From: Umbilicaria muhlenbergii
Taxonomy: Eukaryota; Ascomycota; Lecanoromycetes; Umbilicariales; Umbilicariaceae
Direction of reading: 5' to 3'
DNA length: 64,000 bases
Assembly: GCA_000611775.1 (NCBI GenBank)
Contig: KK106981.1
Location: 5,458,927-5,522,926, forward strand
Shown here: positions 54,173-64,000 of the stretch, in pieces
Position numbering within the stretch: position 1 is the stretch's first letter
Layout of the letters: the number at the start of each line of letters is the position of its first letter
Notes under the pieces: model-generated
Told to the model about the DNA's origin: nothing
Database searches by the model: none
Seen by the model: the letters and a program-made list of their open reading frames with translations, nothing else
Translations under genes and position numbers: made by a program

Positions 54173-55136
54173 TCAACCACCCACCCCCTCCCCCTCCGGC
54201 GGCATCCAAATCACCTCCCCATCCCCCCTCCTAACCACCCTGCTAAAAAACCTCACCCCCACCATCCCCTCCGCATCCCCCTCCGTCAACACAACCCCAT
54301 TCCCACTCCTCCACCACTGGATCCCCCCCTCCTCCATCGCGCGCCTCACATCCACCCACACGAGCACGCTGGCCGCTTTGCGCATGCCGCTTATAACGAC
54401 CTCTTCTTTATCCCCCTCCTTGCCGACCTCCTTGCCGTTCGTCTCGCCGTCTGCTGCGTCGTCTGATGTCTCTGCCGCCACGTTGTGATTGGGTAATTTG
54501 GCCGGCGCAGAGGGTAACCCCGTCGCGAAATGGATATGCGTCCGGCCCATGCGCTTCAACCCGCCGGACGCTAGGATTTGCGGCCAGCGCGAGGGAAAGG
54601 TGCCGTGCACGACTTCGGCGGGGAAGGAGGGCGAGGAGGGGAGGAGGGGGGTGAGGAGGTTGGCACTGGGGATGGGGAGGGAGTGGCCCTGGGAGGCGCG
54701 GATGAGGTAGTCGGAGGGGGAGGGGGACGCGGTGGGGGCGGTGGAGGTGGAAGCGGAGGAGATGCGGACGAGGGCGAAGCGCTGTTTATCGTTGTCGGCG
54801 ACGATTTGCTGCAGTTCGGGGAATGTGACGCGGAGGGATTTTAGTTTGGGCCATGCGAGCTAGTTTCCCGGCAAAGAGGGGTGGTGGTTAGTTTGGTGGT
54901 TCGGAGCGACTGGGATCGTCGGAGGATATATGCATGCAGGGCGGGTGGGTTGTAGGTAAGGTACGTACGAGATCCGCGACGTTGGCGTAGCCGTTCTCGT
55001 CTAGTTTTAGTCCTTCTCTTTCGGCGGCGTGGCGGAGGATGTAGCTCATGGCTTTGGAGACGGTCACTTGGCGGGAAGGAGGGGGCCGGGGTGGTCGGGT
55101 GCCGCCGCTGGGGGTGTGGGCGCCGCGGCGGGGCAT
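54173..55136 (-). CDS. TPT1: tRNA 2'-phosphotransferase
   Basis: Removes the 2'-phosphate left at the splice junction of tRNAs by ligation, transferring it to NAD. Two exons on the minus strand (55136-54969, 54859-54173) give 284 aa. Family features: VTVSKAMSYILRHAAEREGL (about residue 20), DENGYANVADLL at the exon joint, KQRFALV, IRASQGHS (substrate-binding Arg-Ala-Ser-Gln-Gly), VVHGTF, and SGGLKRMGRTHIHFA with SGMRKAASVLVWVDV after a Glu/Asp-rich insert. Start chosen at MPRRGAHTP; the frame is open further up to 55397, but that part looks like leader. Works in the same pathway as the SEN15 product, though not linked in an operon sense. Confidence 0.9.
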
Positions 55137-56200
55137 GGCGGTTGTGAAGGTGGAGAGAAGGCGGGGGAGATTGGATGGCGCAATTCTGGCTGACTGTGTT
55201 GTGGGTTGTGGGGATGGCTCGGTGTCAATTGTGTGCCTTTGTTGTTTGTTTGTGACTATTGTTAGGATGGGGTAGGTGCAGATGCAGGGTCGGTGCTGAG
55301 ACGATGAATCTGACTGGCTGGCTTGGAGATGGCAAGATGTCGCAGCAACACGATGACAGGGATGTGCTCTGTTTGTTTGACTCGATTGAGCAGTCAATAT
55401 ATATGCTACTAGAGTGTTCCGTTTGTATCTCAGATAGAATGTTCAGGTGTGTCTGACAATCTGACTCATGGCATCCGTAGCCCTACCCATGCTTCCCCAA
55501 GAGGGCTTTTAGGGTCTTCCCGATTTGCTCGCTTCCGACGACACCAGTCCCACCGCTCATGTCTCATTTGTTCGTGGTTGATATGGCGGGGTGACATCGG
55601 GATGCCTGCATCGAGAGTGGATATACTTTAAGGTACGAAGAGGATGGCAAGCTGACGTGGGATGATCAAGAACCATGGCTTACACCATGAAGGATCCTCG
55701 GTTGACCAGGCGTACTTCCATCGTGGCTGCTTGGTTGGCGGTGTAACGCTGCAACGGGCCTATAGCCTCACCGTATAAACGATTCACACCCGGATTTAGA
55801 CTGCGGTGATGGCATCATCCAGGATCGGGAAGGGTGAAGCATGCGTGGTGAACATTCCTAAGCCCCTTCGTCGTTTCCTTCGTTGTACCATCGGCGCGGC
55901 CTTCTCCTCGTATGCCGGGACCACTTTGAGCCCATCTCTTCTTCTAGATTCTATCGGGTAGTAACGATGCTGCATTGGATGGTATTCTATACGAAGGCAA
56001 ACGATTTCTGCATCCGTATCCCCAAGGTGTAACGCCTGCAGCCTCAATCGCGAGCTGAGCATAGCCCCAGAATCAACCTCTTGGCTTTCCTATAAAGCTG
56101 CTGTCTTGCCTGCCCGTATTGTTTTGTTCTCCATCCCATACTCTGACCTACAAGACTACCACACTTCGAACAATCCCAGATCATCATCTACCTCCTAAGA
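55137..56200. promoter_or_regulatory. Divergent upstream region of TPT1 and the secreted protein
   Basis: About 1.06 kb between outward-facing genes. 55360-55450 is AT-rich. No specific motif or repeat recognised. Confidence 0.45.
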
Positions 56201-56887
56201 ATGCATACCTCCGCCCTTTCAACCTTCGCTGTCATCGGCTCACTTTCTCTCCTCGCCACCTCCGCCCCTCTGCTTGCGCCTCGCACCTGCGGACTCCCCA
56301 CCACCATCCCCCTCGACGTCTACAGCTTCTCCCTTCGAGTTGACGGCTCCGCCGAGGGTGCTCCAGAACTCTACATTGCCTGGTCGACACCCGAGCAGCC
56401 AGAAAGCCCGGGGAAATTCGTCTTGAGCACCACGGCCATGACGCACCCACTCCTGAACTTCTACAACGGGAACGGTGGCGGTGACCTTTGCAACGAAGGG
56501 GATTTGTGCTCTGACTTGGACACCATCTCGGGTCCCAATGAGTTCCAGGGCTTCTCCTTCAACGGTGGAGACCAGAACCGTAAACCCGCCTTCCAGGTTG
56601 CAGCAATATGTGATTTAGAAGGTGAAGGGGTGTATGTGCTACAGCCGCGCTCGGATTCCGGTAGGTTTCTCCGCCTGTGCCCATGTTCTCCGATGTCTCT
56701 TTCTCTCGTGGCTTCTCGCGTTTGTTGTCCCATGCACGCATACAAATGCTGACTCTTCCTCGTCTAACCAGGTTATTCGTCTTTTGCTGTGACCAGTTTT
56801 GCGGAAGGCTCCGAGGTGATGCTTCGCAAGAATGGTCAGGTCGGTATCGGATCAAACATCGCGCTGAAGATCGTCCAGCCTTCCTGA
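56201..56887 (+). CDS. Small secreted protein, candidate effector or surface protein
   Basis: Exons 56201-56660 and 56772-56887 give 191 aa. Residues 1-21 are a clear signal peptide (MHTSALSTFAVIGSLSLLAT, then SAPLLAPR). The mature part holds four or five cysteines (TCGLPTT, GGDLCNEGDLCSD, AAICDLE), GFSFNGGDQNRKPAFQVAAIC, and a C-terminal beta-rich stretch (YSSFAVTSFAEGSEVMLRKN, IGSNIALKIV). I do not recognise a named domain. The intron was placed by phase; without it the frame runs into unrelated residues. Exported function unknown; placement among housekeeping genes gives no clue. Confidence 0.75.
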
Positions 56888-57252
56888 TAGGGAAGAAAGG
56901 CTGGGGGAGGATGGCGTTCGTGGTCGTGGTAGTGGAAGTTAAGTTTATAATAAGCATAGAAGGCGTTTTCCCCAGCTAGCCCCACCACTCATTGTCGGGC
57001 GTTTTTGTCGATCTTCACATTGGAGGTCAGCCGCATTTATTCAGTAATGTCTTTTCGACACGTGGGGTCCGCATGACTCGAGTCCTGAATGAAATGGCCC
57101 GGCAGGTCATTCATAAAGAAAATCCAAACCATTAATTCGATGGCGCGTTCATTTTTGCTGTTTGCTCAAGTTCCCCGTACCTTCTGAACGCCATGACGAG
57201 GCGTCCTCCATATACAATACAACGCAGGATCACTATCACAGTTCCTGTCCTG
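56888..57252. other. Convergent 3' intergenic region, nothing seen
   Basis: 365 bases between converging gene ends. No gene or repeat recognised. Confidence 0.55.
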
Positions 57253-60200
57253 TCAATGTCCTGCACTATCCAATGAAGCACACCTACACCGACACTCAGG
57301 TACCGGACAAACCTCATGCTTTCGAAACCACTCCTCCGCATGCTTTCCATGAAAAACATGATCACAAGTCTGGCAAACACTGATGAAACTGCCCATTGGA
57401 TCGGCTCGGGCAGATGCCGCCGCCACAGCACCGCGACTATATGGATTAGGCATACCCACCCACATCATGCAAATTGCACAGCGTGGCATATGGCGACCGC
57501 ATTTCGGGCAAACTGTGCCGGACTTGTCCCCGCCGAAGATGCGCTCTTCGTGGACTCCAGACCCGTTCGTAGGCGGCGCAGCTTCGCTCACGTTTCCTTT
57601 GTTCCGATCGAGAGCTTGGTCGCAGTGGTTGCAGCGAAGCGTAACTTGACGCGGTACAGGCTGGTTCAATGTTCTGCCATCCCAAGTCTTGGACATCTTG
57701 GTGGACTGAGAGTCAAATTGTGCGCGATTAAGAAAGAGCTTCCACGAGTTCATGAAGCTTCGATACGCCTCTCTCCAAAAGTCGAAGCGTACATCGGTGA
57801 CATAGCGAGGGACTGTGAACGACATTGCGAGTACAGCAGTCTGTAGGTCGTCGAATCTCTGAATATAGCGCTGGAATAGATCCATACCTTTCTCGGTCAG
57901 ACCAGTCAGGACAATACCCTCAATATCCCCATGCTTTATTGCCTCAGTAGTAGCATTTCTAACAAACCCTGTGAGTTCTTTGTCGTTGAGGTACATCAAG
58001 GCCACGCCAACCCGGTCCTTGAGTGGAAGTGATACCTCTTCAAGGACGTCATGCCAGTCTCCGTCACCAACCAAGGCAAGGATAGCCCTGGCATATGGAT
58101 CACGGAGCTCTTTTGCTATGTCTTTGACTGTCTCGTCCCAGGTCTCATCTGTTTCGCCTTTGACGAAGCCGGCAAGACCAAGTGACAGTAGCCTATGTGC
58201 TGCAGTTGCGCTACCGTTGCGAAGTGCTTGGAACGCAAGCTTTGTCTTATCGTGGATGATCGCCAAAGCAGCGGCTTTTGTGTGATGCCCATGGGAGATG
58301 AGATCTTTAACAGTCGCTTCCAGTTCGGAATAAGGCATGCCCAAGCCGCAGGTGTAGAGACACAGCTGACGTAGCTCTGGAAAATCGGTGTCTACGCCCT
58401 CGAATTCGGGAAGCTGTAGCTGCTTGCAGAGTTCCTTGATCGTGGAAGCTACATCAATATCAACCCCAGCATGAGTTCTTTGCCGAGTCACTTGTCCAGA
58501 ACCTATACTTGCATGAGTTTCCAGGGCGCTCTCCCCGCCATGGCGCTTGAGATGATAGCGCTTACCTAGATCCTCGTACCAAAGCCCGTAGACGCCAACA
58601 TAGGCCAAATCTAGCATTCCAGCAACCATGCCGTTGTCTGTTGCATGAGCCTTGGCCCCTGTTGCATTGTGAGTGACTAAAAGACGGAGGATAGAGATTT
58701 GATACTCACGGCCTATCCAAGTCCACATATCTTGAAGCCATCTATTATCCCCCACTATCTTCGCATTCTTATCGCAATCGAAAAGATATCCTTCCGCACA
58801 CCTACGACGAATGATGGTACTGGAGGCTAGAGCATCCTCCATGGTCAATCGAGAAGCCGAGGGGCCCAAGTCGTGTAGCTTTTCGTGAGCCTTGCGACTA
58901 GACATGTAATACTCCCTTGGGGAACCTCCAGCCATGTCACGTGCGTCACTGTGGGAGGCATGGAGCTGATTTCCGTCATCGGCTGCTGTTCTAGTTCGAA
59001 CAGAGTTCCTCGCCTCCCCGACATGGCTATTCTCTTTGGGTGTGATTAAGCTGAATGCCTTAGGAACACCGTATTCTTCACGCAGTTGCTTCCCAACTCC
59101 ATTAGTAGCTCTGGTTTCACCCAGAACGATACTGCCTTTCGACGAGACAGCAAAAGGAGGAGGGTGACCTCTTAGCTCGCAGATGCCGACTTCTTTGTCA
59201 CCACGGAGTATGATGGCACACGGTGTACCCTTTACCCCGGCGAGGTTTGTGAAGTCGAAAGAAACAATACGTTTGTTTTCTTCAGAGCCATAGCGACGGT
59301 GATAGTGGGGGTACGCGACATGTTGAATAGATTTGACATAAACTTGATCCATATGTTGTTCTGGCCCCCCTTCCTCCTGAAGAGTCTCTCTATTTTCATG
59401 TTCTTCGCCACTCATGTACTGTTTTGCAATGTCGAAGACCTTGTACTGACCTGTACTTGCAAGAATCCCAAGACAGCCCCTTGTGGACTTGGAGTAGCGT
59501 AAACTCCAAATGACTGACGGAATAGAACTAGTGGAGTCGATAACATTCTTGAGCTCCAGTACAGAGCCATCTTGCACATCACTCTTTACACCAGAGCCAA
59601 GACTTGCCGCTGTGAAGCGTGGCCCTGATCGACGGTCCCATACATTGACAGTAGCCTCGCCTTGGGGAGATGCAGAAGCGAAATAATTCTCGTCAAGAGG
59701 GTCAACGGCAAGGTTGTGAACGCAACGTGTTTGAAGCTGTAAAGAGGGGGATCCCATTGTTTCCCTCACATCATAAATTCTCAGGCATGACCCCTTAACC
59801 CCTGTCACTAGGGTATCGGGTTGATTCGTAAAGAACTTGATGCTAGTGATCACCTCAGAGCTCGCCAGCTTCCGCATGGGCTCAATTGGTTGTCTTTCTG
59901 AGCCAAAGCCCTTGGTCGAGTTAGTACCCAGACGCTGGTTGATGTCGAAAACATTCAAACAGAAATCGTTGCGGACTCTCTCCAGCCCGGTTGCCAGTAG
60001 GCCATTTGCACTAAATGCAACGGCATTGCAGACTCGCTGGTGCTTGATGGGTAATAAGAGTGTATCCTGGGAAGACTCGCTGATGCGGAGGATAGTAGCT
60101 TCGCCGGTCCATTGCCCGACAGCGACCAGGCTTTCGTCGAAGGGAGACCAATCGAAAGCACGAAATTGAGGAACCTTGTTATGCGTGGCGATTTTCTGAT

Positions 60201-60327
60201 ACTGAAGCTTTTTTCCATCATAGCTGTTCACCTTGCATAACTTGAAAGTGCGCCCAACGACGTCAGCGATCAAGAAGCGCTGCTCTGAGATGCTCGAGCT
60301 CGGGGACCAGCGAATTGCTGTCTCCAT
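57253..60327 (-). CDS. SEA4: SEA/GATOR2 complex subunit Sea4 (Mio homologue)
   Basis: Component of the vacuolar-membrane complex that relays amino-acid supply to TORC1. Intronless, 1024 aa, start METAIRWSPS. The N-terminal beta-propeller has WD-like blades (RAFDWSPFDESLVAVGQWTG, VCNAVAFSANGLLATG, LAVDPLDENYFASASPQGE with NVWDRRSG). An alpha-solenoid follows (about 480-870). The C-terminal zinc domain has CNHCDQAL, CPKCGRHMPRCAICMMWVG, and CQTCDHVFHGKHAEEWF with CPVPECRCRC, the RING-like pair characteristic of Mio/Sea4. All cysteine and histidine positions look intact. Shares a 323-bp divergent promoter with EFG1. Confidence 0.92.
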   Translation of the reverse strand: METAIRWSPSSSISEQRFLIADVVGRTFKLCKVNSYDGKKLQYQKIATHNKVPQFRAFDWSPFDESLVAVGQWTGEATILRISESSQDTLLLPIKHQRVCNAVAFSANGLLATGLERVRNDFCLNVFDINQRLGTNSTKGFGSERQPIEPMRKLASSEVITSIKFFTNQPDTLVTGVKGSCLRIYDVRETMGSPSLQLQTRCVHNLAVDPLDENYFASASPQGEATVNVWDRRSGPRFTAASLGSGVKSDVQDGSVLELKNVIDSTSSIPSVIWSLRYSKSTRGCLGILASTGQYKVFDIAKQYMSGEEHENRETLQEEGGPEQHMDQVYVKSIQHVAYPHYHRRYGSEENKRIVSFDFTNLAGVKGTPCAIILRGDKEVGICELRGHPPPFAVSSKGSIVLGETRATNGVGKQLREEYGVPKAFSLITPKENSHVGEARNSVRTRTAADDGNQLHASHSDARDMAGGSPREYYMSSRKAHEKLHDLGPSASRLTMEDALASSTIIRRRCAEGYLFDCDKNAKIVGDNRWLQDMWTWIGREYQISILRLLVTHNATGAKAHATDNGMVAGMLDLAYVGVYGLWYEDLGKRYHLKRHGGESALETHASIGSGQVTRQRTHAGVDIDVASTIKELCKQLQLPEFEGVDTDFPELRQLCLYTCGLGMPYSELEATVKDLISHGHHTKAAALAIIHDKTKLAFQALRNGSATAAHRLLSLGLAGFVKGETDETWDETVKDIAKELRDPYARAILALVGDGDWHDVLEEVSLPLKDRVGVALMYLNDKELTGFVRNATTEAIKHGDIEGIVLTGLTEKGMDLFQRYIQRFDDLQTAVLAMSFTVPRYVTDVRFDFWREAYRSFMNSWKLFLNRAQFDSQSTKMSKTWDGRTLNQPVPRQVTLRCNHCDQALDRNKGNVSEAAPPTNGSGVHEERIFGGDKSGTVCPKCGRHMPRCAICMMWVGMPNPYSRGAVAAASARADPMGSFISVCQTCDHVFHGKHAEEWFRKHEVCPVPECRCRCASLDSAGH

Positions 60328-60650
60328 GACTTTTCAACTGACGCCATCAATCACATCATCCCATGCTACCTCTTCACCCCACGAACAACTCTTCCCAGGA
60401 TCATTGGTCGTGTCTGGTAATTTCTCCTGTCAAGTAAGTAGAGGAACGAAACAGCGACCCTCTCGTTGATACCTAGTGGAGCAAGTGATAGCCAGTAATA
60501 GTTACCGTACGGTTAAAGCCACACGTTGTAAGATTACATGTACTTTACGGAGTTCACTAGCAGGGATCGCTCCTGCCCCACCTTGGCCGTACATTCGAGC
60601 ATCATCAAAAATATTCCATCATCAACAAGAACCTATCCAGACCAGCAGCT
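60328..60650. promoter_or_regulatory. Compact divergent promoter of SEA4 and EFG1
   Basis: 323 bases are the whole upstream space for two outward-facing growth-related genes. It contains AACTGAC/CATCATCC words but no motif I can name with certainty. Confidence 0.5.
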
Positions 60651-61738
60651 ATGGGTACCAAGCGCCCCCACGACGACCACTATGAAGGAGGTAGCAAACG
60701 CGCTCACTACGATCAGCAGTACGGAGTGCACCCTTCCCGACGATCTCGATTTTCCGATGCCCCAGAAGACCGAGACCGCGACTCTAACACATACAGACCA
60801 TACTACGAAAAACGAAGCGAACGAAAGCCAAGGCCAGACAAACGGAGCCGAACAGACGCCCTTCGTCGCCCCGATGACTCTTTCCGCAGGCCAGATACTT
60901 GGAGACCAGAGCCACGGAAGCCCAAAGGGCGGCCACTGGACACGTCCCAAGCAGCATCCACCGCAGTCAACGCCCTAAAAGAGAAGATCCGTGACCTAAC
61001 CCGCCTCCTCGAGCGTTCCGAGAACCTCCCCGCCGACGTGCGCATAGAGAAAGAGCGCGCCCTAGCCGGCTACAAGCAAGACCTCGACGCAGCCTACGAC
61101 GAAAAAGCCAAACAAGCCATGATCAAAAAATACCACATGGTCCGATTCTTCGGTGCGCTTAACCCCAATGCTCTCCTCAATCGCATTCTACTGTTAAGAT
61201 GCTAACATCAACTGTATATTCTACAGAACGTCAAAAAGCCACCCGCGCCCTCAACAAACTCACCAAACTCCTCCCCACCACCCCCGCCTCCCACCCCGCA
61301 TACCCCGACCTGCAAGCCCAAATCCACGAAGCCCAAGTCGATCTCAACTACACCCTCTACTACCCGCTGCATGAGAAATACACAAGCCTGTACCCGCGCA
61401 CGCCCGAGCAGGGGCCCGTGGAGACGTCCAACGAGATCGGCGGCAGGGGAGAGAGGAAAGTGGGGGGAGAGAAGCCGCCGCTTTGGGCGTTGGTGGAGAA
61501 GTGTATGCTGGATGGGACGTTGGAGGCGTTGAGGGATGGGAAGTTGGGGGGTGGGCGGTTGGTGGTTGGGAGGGGGAGACCGAAAACGGAGGGCGCGGTG
61601 AAGGGAGGGAAGCTGGAGGCGGGGGGGAGAAAGAAGATTGGTGGGGGAGGGCGAGGAGGGGTTAAACTTACTGGTGGGGCGGTGTCCGATGATGATGGGG
61701 ATGAGGATATGAGTGATGGGGGGTTCTTTGAGAAGTGA
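60651..61738 (+). CDS. EFG1: rRNA-processing protein Efg1
   Basis: Nucleolar factor for 18S rRNA maturation. Exons 60651-61152 and 61227-61738 give 337 aa. The N-terminus is Arg/Asp-rich with bipartite basic stretches (nuclear targeting). The conserved core begins NALKEKIRDLTRLLERS, then LPADVRIEKERALAGYKQDL, KKYHMVRFFERQKATRALNKL (the intron splits FF/E-R in the expected place), and a helical part ending LNYTLYYPLHEKY. The C-terminal third is Gly/Lys-rich with an acidic end (DDDGDEDMSDGG). Family assignment rests on the core. Confidence 0.9.
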
Positions 61739-62280
61739 ACTGCGCTGGCGCTGTTGGGATGTTGTGGTAAGTTTGCGGTTTTGCTCGGCATGATGACTTG
61801 GCGTTTGAGCTGTATGATACCCTGGGGGTTTACGCTGGCAATGGGTAAGGCAGCACGGTGTTTCATTAGTGGAAAGGCGAGGAACCCGACCCTTCGAGAG
61901 CATTATGAAACCATGCAGATCACACAGTCCGATCATGGACATCAGTCATATGTGAAGAGAGATTCCGATTTGGATAAATCTATATGCCGCCACCAGATGC
62001 TCAGTCGGTCCCAGAAATGCAATCTGACAACCTTCCCTCTCCAGATGAGCCCTGATCCAAACTCGTAATGGAGATAGCCAAAGAAAGCCCCAGAGCAACT
62101 CGAACGCCATACATACATCGAGCACCAAGCACCCAGCGCATCCGAAATGTCCCCCTAGCATCCATCCCATTCCATCCCATCGCTTCCAGTGGAATTGATT
62201 TAATCTCCTCCGTCAACTTGCACATCCCATAACCTACGCATTCCACCTCCCCGCGTCCCTCATAACCATAAATCACATAT
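61739..62280. other. Convergent 3' intergenic region, nothing seen
   Basis: 542 bases between converging gene ends, with no gene or repeat recognised. Confidence 0.55.
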
Positions 62281-64000
62281 TCACATAACGGCACACCCCC
62301 CACTCCTCGCCCTCCTCCTCCCCCCCCTCGCCAACCCATCCTCCTCATCCGCATGCAAAGCCGCCGCCTCCCTCGCCCTCCTCCTCCTCCTCCTCGCGCC
62401 GGCCCCCGTCCCCCCCGCCCCAGCCTCCTCATTCGCAATCATATACTCCGCCCACTTCCTCTCGAGGCGACTGGCGGCGAACAAGTCCCCGCGCAAGACG
62501 CGTTTGGTGTGCTCGTCGACGGTGGGCTGATAGCCGTAGAAGCACTTCATGGAGATGATGTCGGTGGGGTAGGTGGGATAGACGGCCGGGGAGGCGGCAG
62601 TCGAAGATGAGGGGGGCGGACGGCGGATCTCGGCGTTGCGGGAGAGGACTTCGCGGATGCCGGTCCAGGTGACGTTTTGGCAGTCGTAGACCACCATCCT
62701 CAGTCCGACCTTTGGTTTTCCGGATTCGTTGCCCGTGGCTGTGCGGTTGCGTTGGCGGACCTGGGCGGCGGCTTCGGTGAGGACTAGATCGGAGATGCGG
62801 GTGTTGTCCATGTCGACGTTTTTGAGTTTGGGGCAGTTCTTGAATACTTGCAGCATTCCGACGTCGCCCAAATTCTCGCAGTAGCTGATGCTGAGGTGTT
62901 CCAGGTTAGGAGCACACGGAGATTTGGCGAGGTTTTGAAGAGTAGTGTTCGAAAGCTCGTCAAGCTCCTCTAGATCCAGATGAGTAAGCTGAGGCGTAGA
63001 TTCAAGAATGCCGGATAGGGCATCGTCGGTAAGAGTGTGGCATAGGGAGAGTTGGAGGCCATTGAGATGTGGGACATTATAAGCAAGCGACTGTAGACTC
63101 TTATCGGTGAGGCTCCTGCACCGGCTGAAGTCAAGATGACGGAACTTTCGGGGGGGGACAACGGCTCTATTGGTCAGGGGGTCGACTTCGGGATCATTGC
63201 CCTGAACAAGTGTTTTCAGAGCCTCATCGTCGAAATCGGTGCAGTGCGGGAGTATCAAACTCTCAAGTGTGTTGCGGTTGAAAAGTTCAAGCATAAATGC
63301 TTGGTCATTGAATCCTTTGATTTCGCCAGCTCGGAGGTCCCTAAGCTTTGGGCACGCCTGCACAACCCGTTTCAGCCCATTGGTATCGATATGCTGACAA
63401 CATGACACGTTGAGATGCTCCAATTGCGCACAGGCTTGGGCTATGATTTTCATAGCTGAGTTGTTCAACGTTGATAGCCCCGAGAGATTGATTTGCACCA
63501 GCCTGGGATTTCGAAGCAGAAAGTAGTGGACTGAGCTGCGGTCGATCCGGCATCCCTCGATAGAGAAGTTCACAAGGTTGCGACAAGCATCTGTAATCTT
63601 CTGGCCATCGCTACCCCACTTGCCATTCATCTGTACGCATCCCCGGAGGTTCAGGTCTCTGACAAAGGGCCCTGCAGCTGTCATAATCTTCACCAGTGAT
63701 TCACTCGGGATATCTCGGTAGAACTCTGTAGTATCGAGATTTATCCACAGCTGTCCATCAAAGCACATCTTGTGCCATGACTTCGAGACTGCTGAACATC
63801 TGACAATCTCCTTTGGTCTCAGGAATCTGAAAATTTGCACTTTGATTTCGCTGGGCATTTGGCTCCAGAAATCGAAATTCACTCTCCTCTGACGTGCATT
63901 GACTTTCACGACGGTCTTTGAAAAATAGTCCTCCAGTGTCTCGAGAACCTCAGGGGTAGCTGGCAACTGGGCGCCTCCTGGCCCTTGGCGCAAGTCTGCG
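62281..64000 (-). CDS. F-box/leucine-rich-repeat protein with C-terminal CaaX box, 5' end outside window
   Basis: Substrate receptor of an SCF ubiquitin ligase. The frame is open from the window edge to the stop at 62281; the first in-frame ATG in view is well inside the F-box region, so the start lies beyond 64000. The F-box (FDFWSQMPSEIKVQIFRFL, then VSKSWHKMCFDGQLW) is followed by about ten cysteine-containing LRRs (LEHLNVSCCQHID, FRHLDFSRCRSLTD, LEHLSISYCENLGD). The tail is Arg-rich and ends GGCAVM-stop. Cys-aliphatic-aliphatic-Met is a farnesylation signal, and with the upstream basic cluster it predicts membrane attachment. Related to S. pombe Pof2, yeast Grr1 and animal FBXL2/20 in general layout. 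573 codons are visible. Confidence 0.87.
   Translation of the reverse strand, partial: ADLRQGPGGAQLPATPEVLETLEDYFSKTVVKVNARQRRVNFDFWSQMPSEIKVQIFRFLRPKEIVRCSAVSKSWHKMCFDGQLWINLDTTEFYRDIPSESLVKIMTAAGPFVRDLNLRGCVQMNGKWGSDGQKITDACRNLVNFSIEGCRIDRSSVHYFLLRNPRLVQINLSGLSTLNNSAMKIIAQACAQLEHLNVSCCQHIDTNGLKRVVQACPKLRDLRAGEIKGFNDQAFMLELFNRNTLESLILPHCTDFDDEALKTLVQGNDPEVDPLTNRAVVPPRKFRHLDFSRCRSLTDKSLQSLAYNVPHLNGLQLSLCHTLTDDALSGILESTPQLTHLDLEELDELSNTTLQNLAKSPCAPNLEHLSISYCENLGDVGMLQVFKNCPKLKNVDMDNTRISDLVLTEAAAQVRQRNRTATGNESGKPKVGLRMVVYDCQNVTWTGIREVLSRNAEIRRPPPSSSTAASPAVYPTYPTDIISMKCFYGYQPTVDEHTKRVLRGDLFAASRLERKWAEYMIANEEAGAGGTGAGARRRRRRAREAAALHADEEDGLARGGRRRARSGGCAVM

Noticed and set aside
1-64000. CRISPR arrays, tRNA or rRNA genes, retroviral or LTR elements, Polintons
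   Set aside because: No spaced direct repeats, no cloverleaf or rRNA core recognised, and no reverse transcriptase, integrase, capsid or envelope-like sequence or long terminal repeats seen. A tRNA scan would be needed to exclude tRNA genes fully.

Overview
The window is nuclear DNA from a filamentous ascomycete. Nearly every gene has short introns (about 45-160 bp, GT-AG with CTAAC-like branch points), and the set includes the fungal gene families SAT4-type rhodopsin-like proteins, a CPS/KS-type diterpene cyclase, cyanide hydratase and a Psk-type PAS kinase. The lineage (Dothideomycetes-like) is an inference from gene content only. Exon boundaries were read by eye from splice signals, reading phase and family similarity; none has transcript support.

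Layout. (1) 1-444: end of the 40S ribosomal protein S12 gene. (2) About 1.3-18.7 kb: an accessory block resembling a diterpenoid gene cluster, with a P450, a seven-helix rhodopsin-like membrane protein, a 991-aa diterpene cyclase with an intact class I site but a ruined class II DxDD motif (SLDL), a 14-TM MFS exporter, a second cyclase of only 608 aa with an intact DLDD but no class I domain, and a sulfotransferase-like gene. The two cyclases share all three intron positions and phases, so they appear to be paralogues of a bifunctional CPS/KS enzyme that now hold one half-reaction each. This split pair is the most interesting content. (3) The block is bordered and sprinkled with AT-rich, CpG-poor repeats and small inverted-repeat elements; around 19-20 kb lie a pogo/Tc1-like deletion derivative nested inside another element, an assembly gap, and two copies of what looks like an Illumina Nextera mate-pair junction adapter, so the assembly there is suspect. 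(4) 20.2-64 kb: mostly conserved housekeeping genes: SEN15, a mitochondrial AAA protein, a membrane protein, a TBC Rab-GAP, a Ppk6-like trafficking protein, cyanide hydratase, Yippee, a zinc alcohol dehydrogenase, a three-KH RNA-binding protein, a PAS kinase, an Msg5-like phosphatase, a serine-rich protein, TPT1, a small secreted protein, SEA4, EFG1 and an F-box/LRR protein with a CaaX end.

How the genes fit together. In the cluster, the short cyclase would protonate GGPP to a copalyl-type diphosphate, the long one would ionise and cyclise it to a hydrocarbon or alcohol, the P450 would oxidise the product and the MFS protein would export it. No GGPP synthase or cluster transcription factor is in view, so these must lie elsewhere or be shared with primary metabolism. 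The cyclase 608-aa gene and the exporter share a 1.2-kb divergent promoter that carries a 260-bp inverted-repeat element. The remaining genes act independently in RNA processing (SEN15, TPT1, EFG1, KH protein), nutrient and stress signalling (SEA4, PAS kinase, Msg5-like phosphatase) and trafficking or protein turnover (TBC protein, Ppk6-like, F-box).
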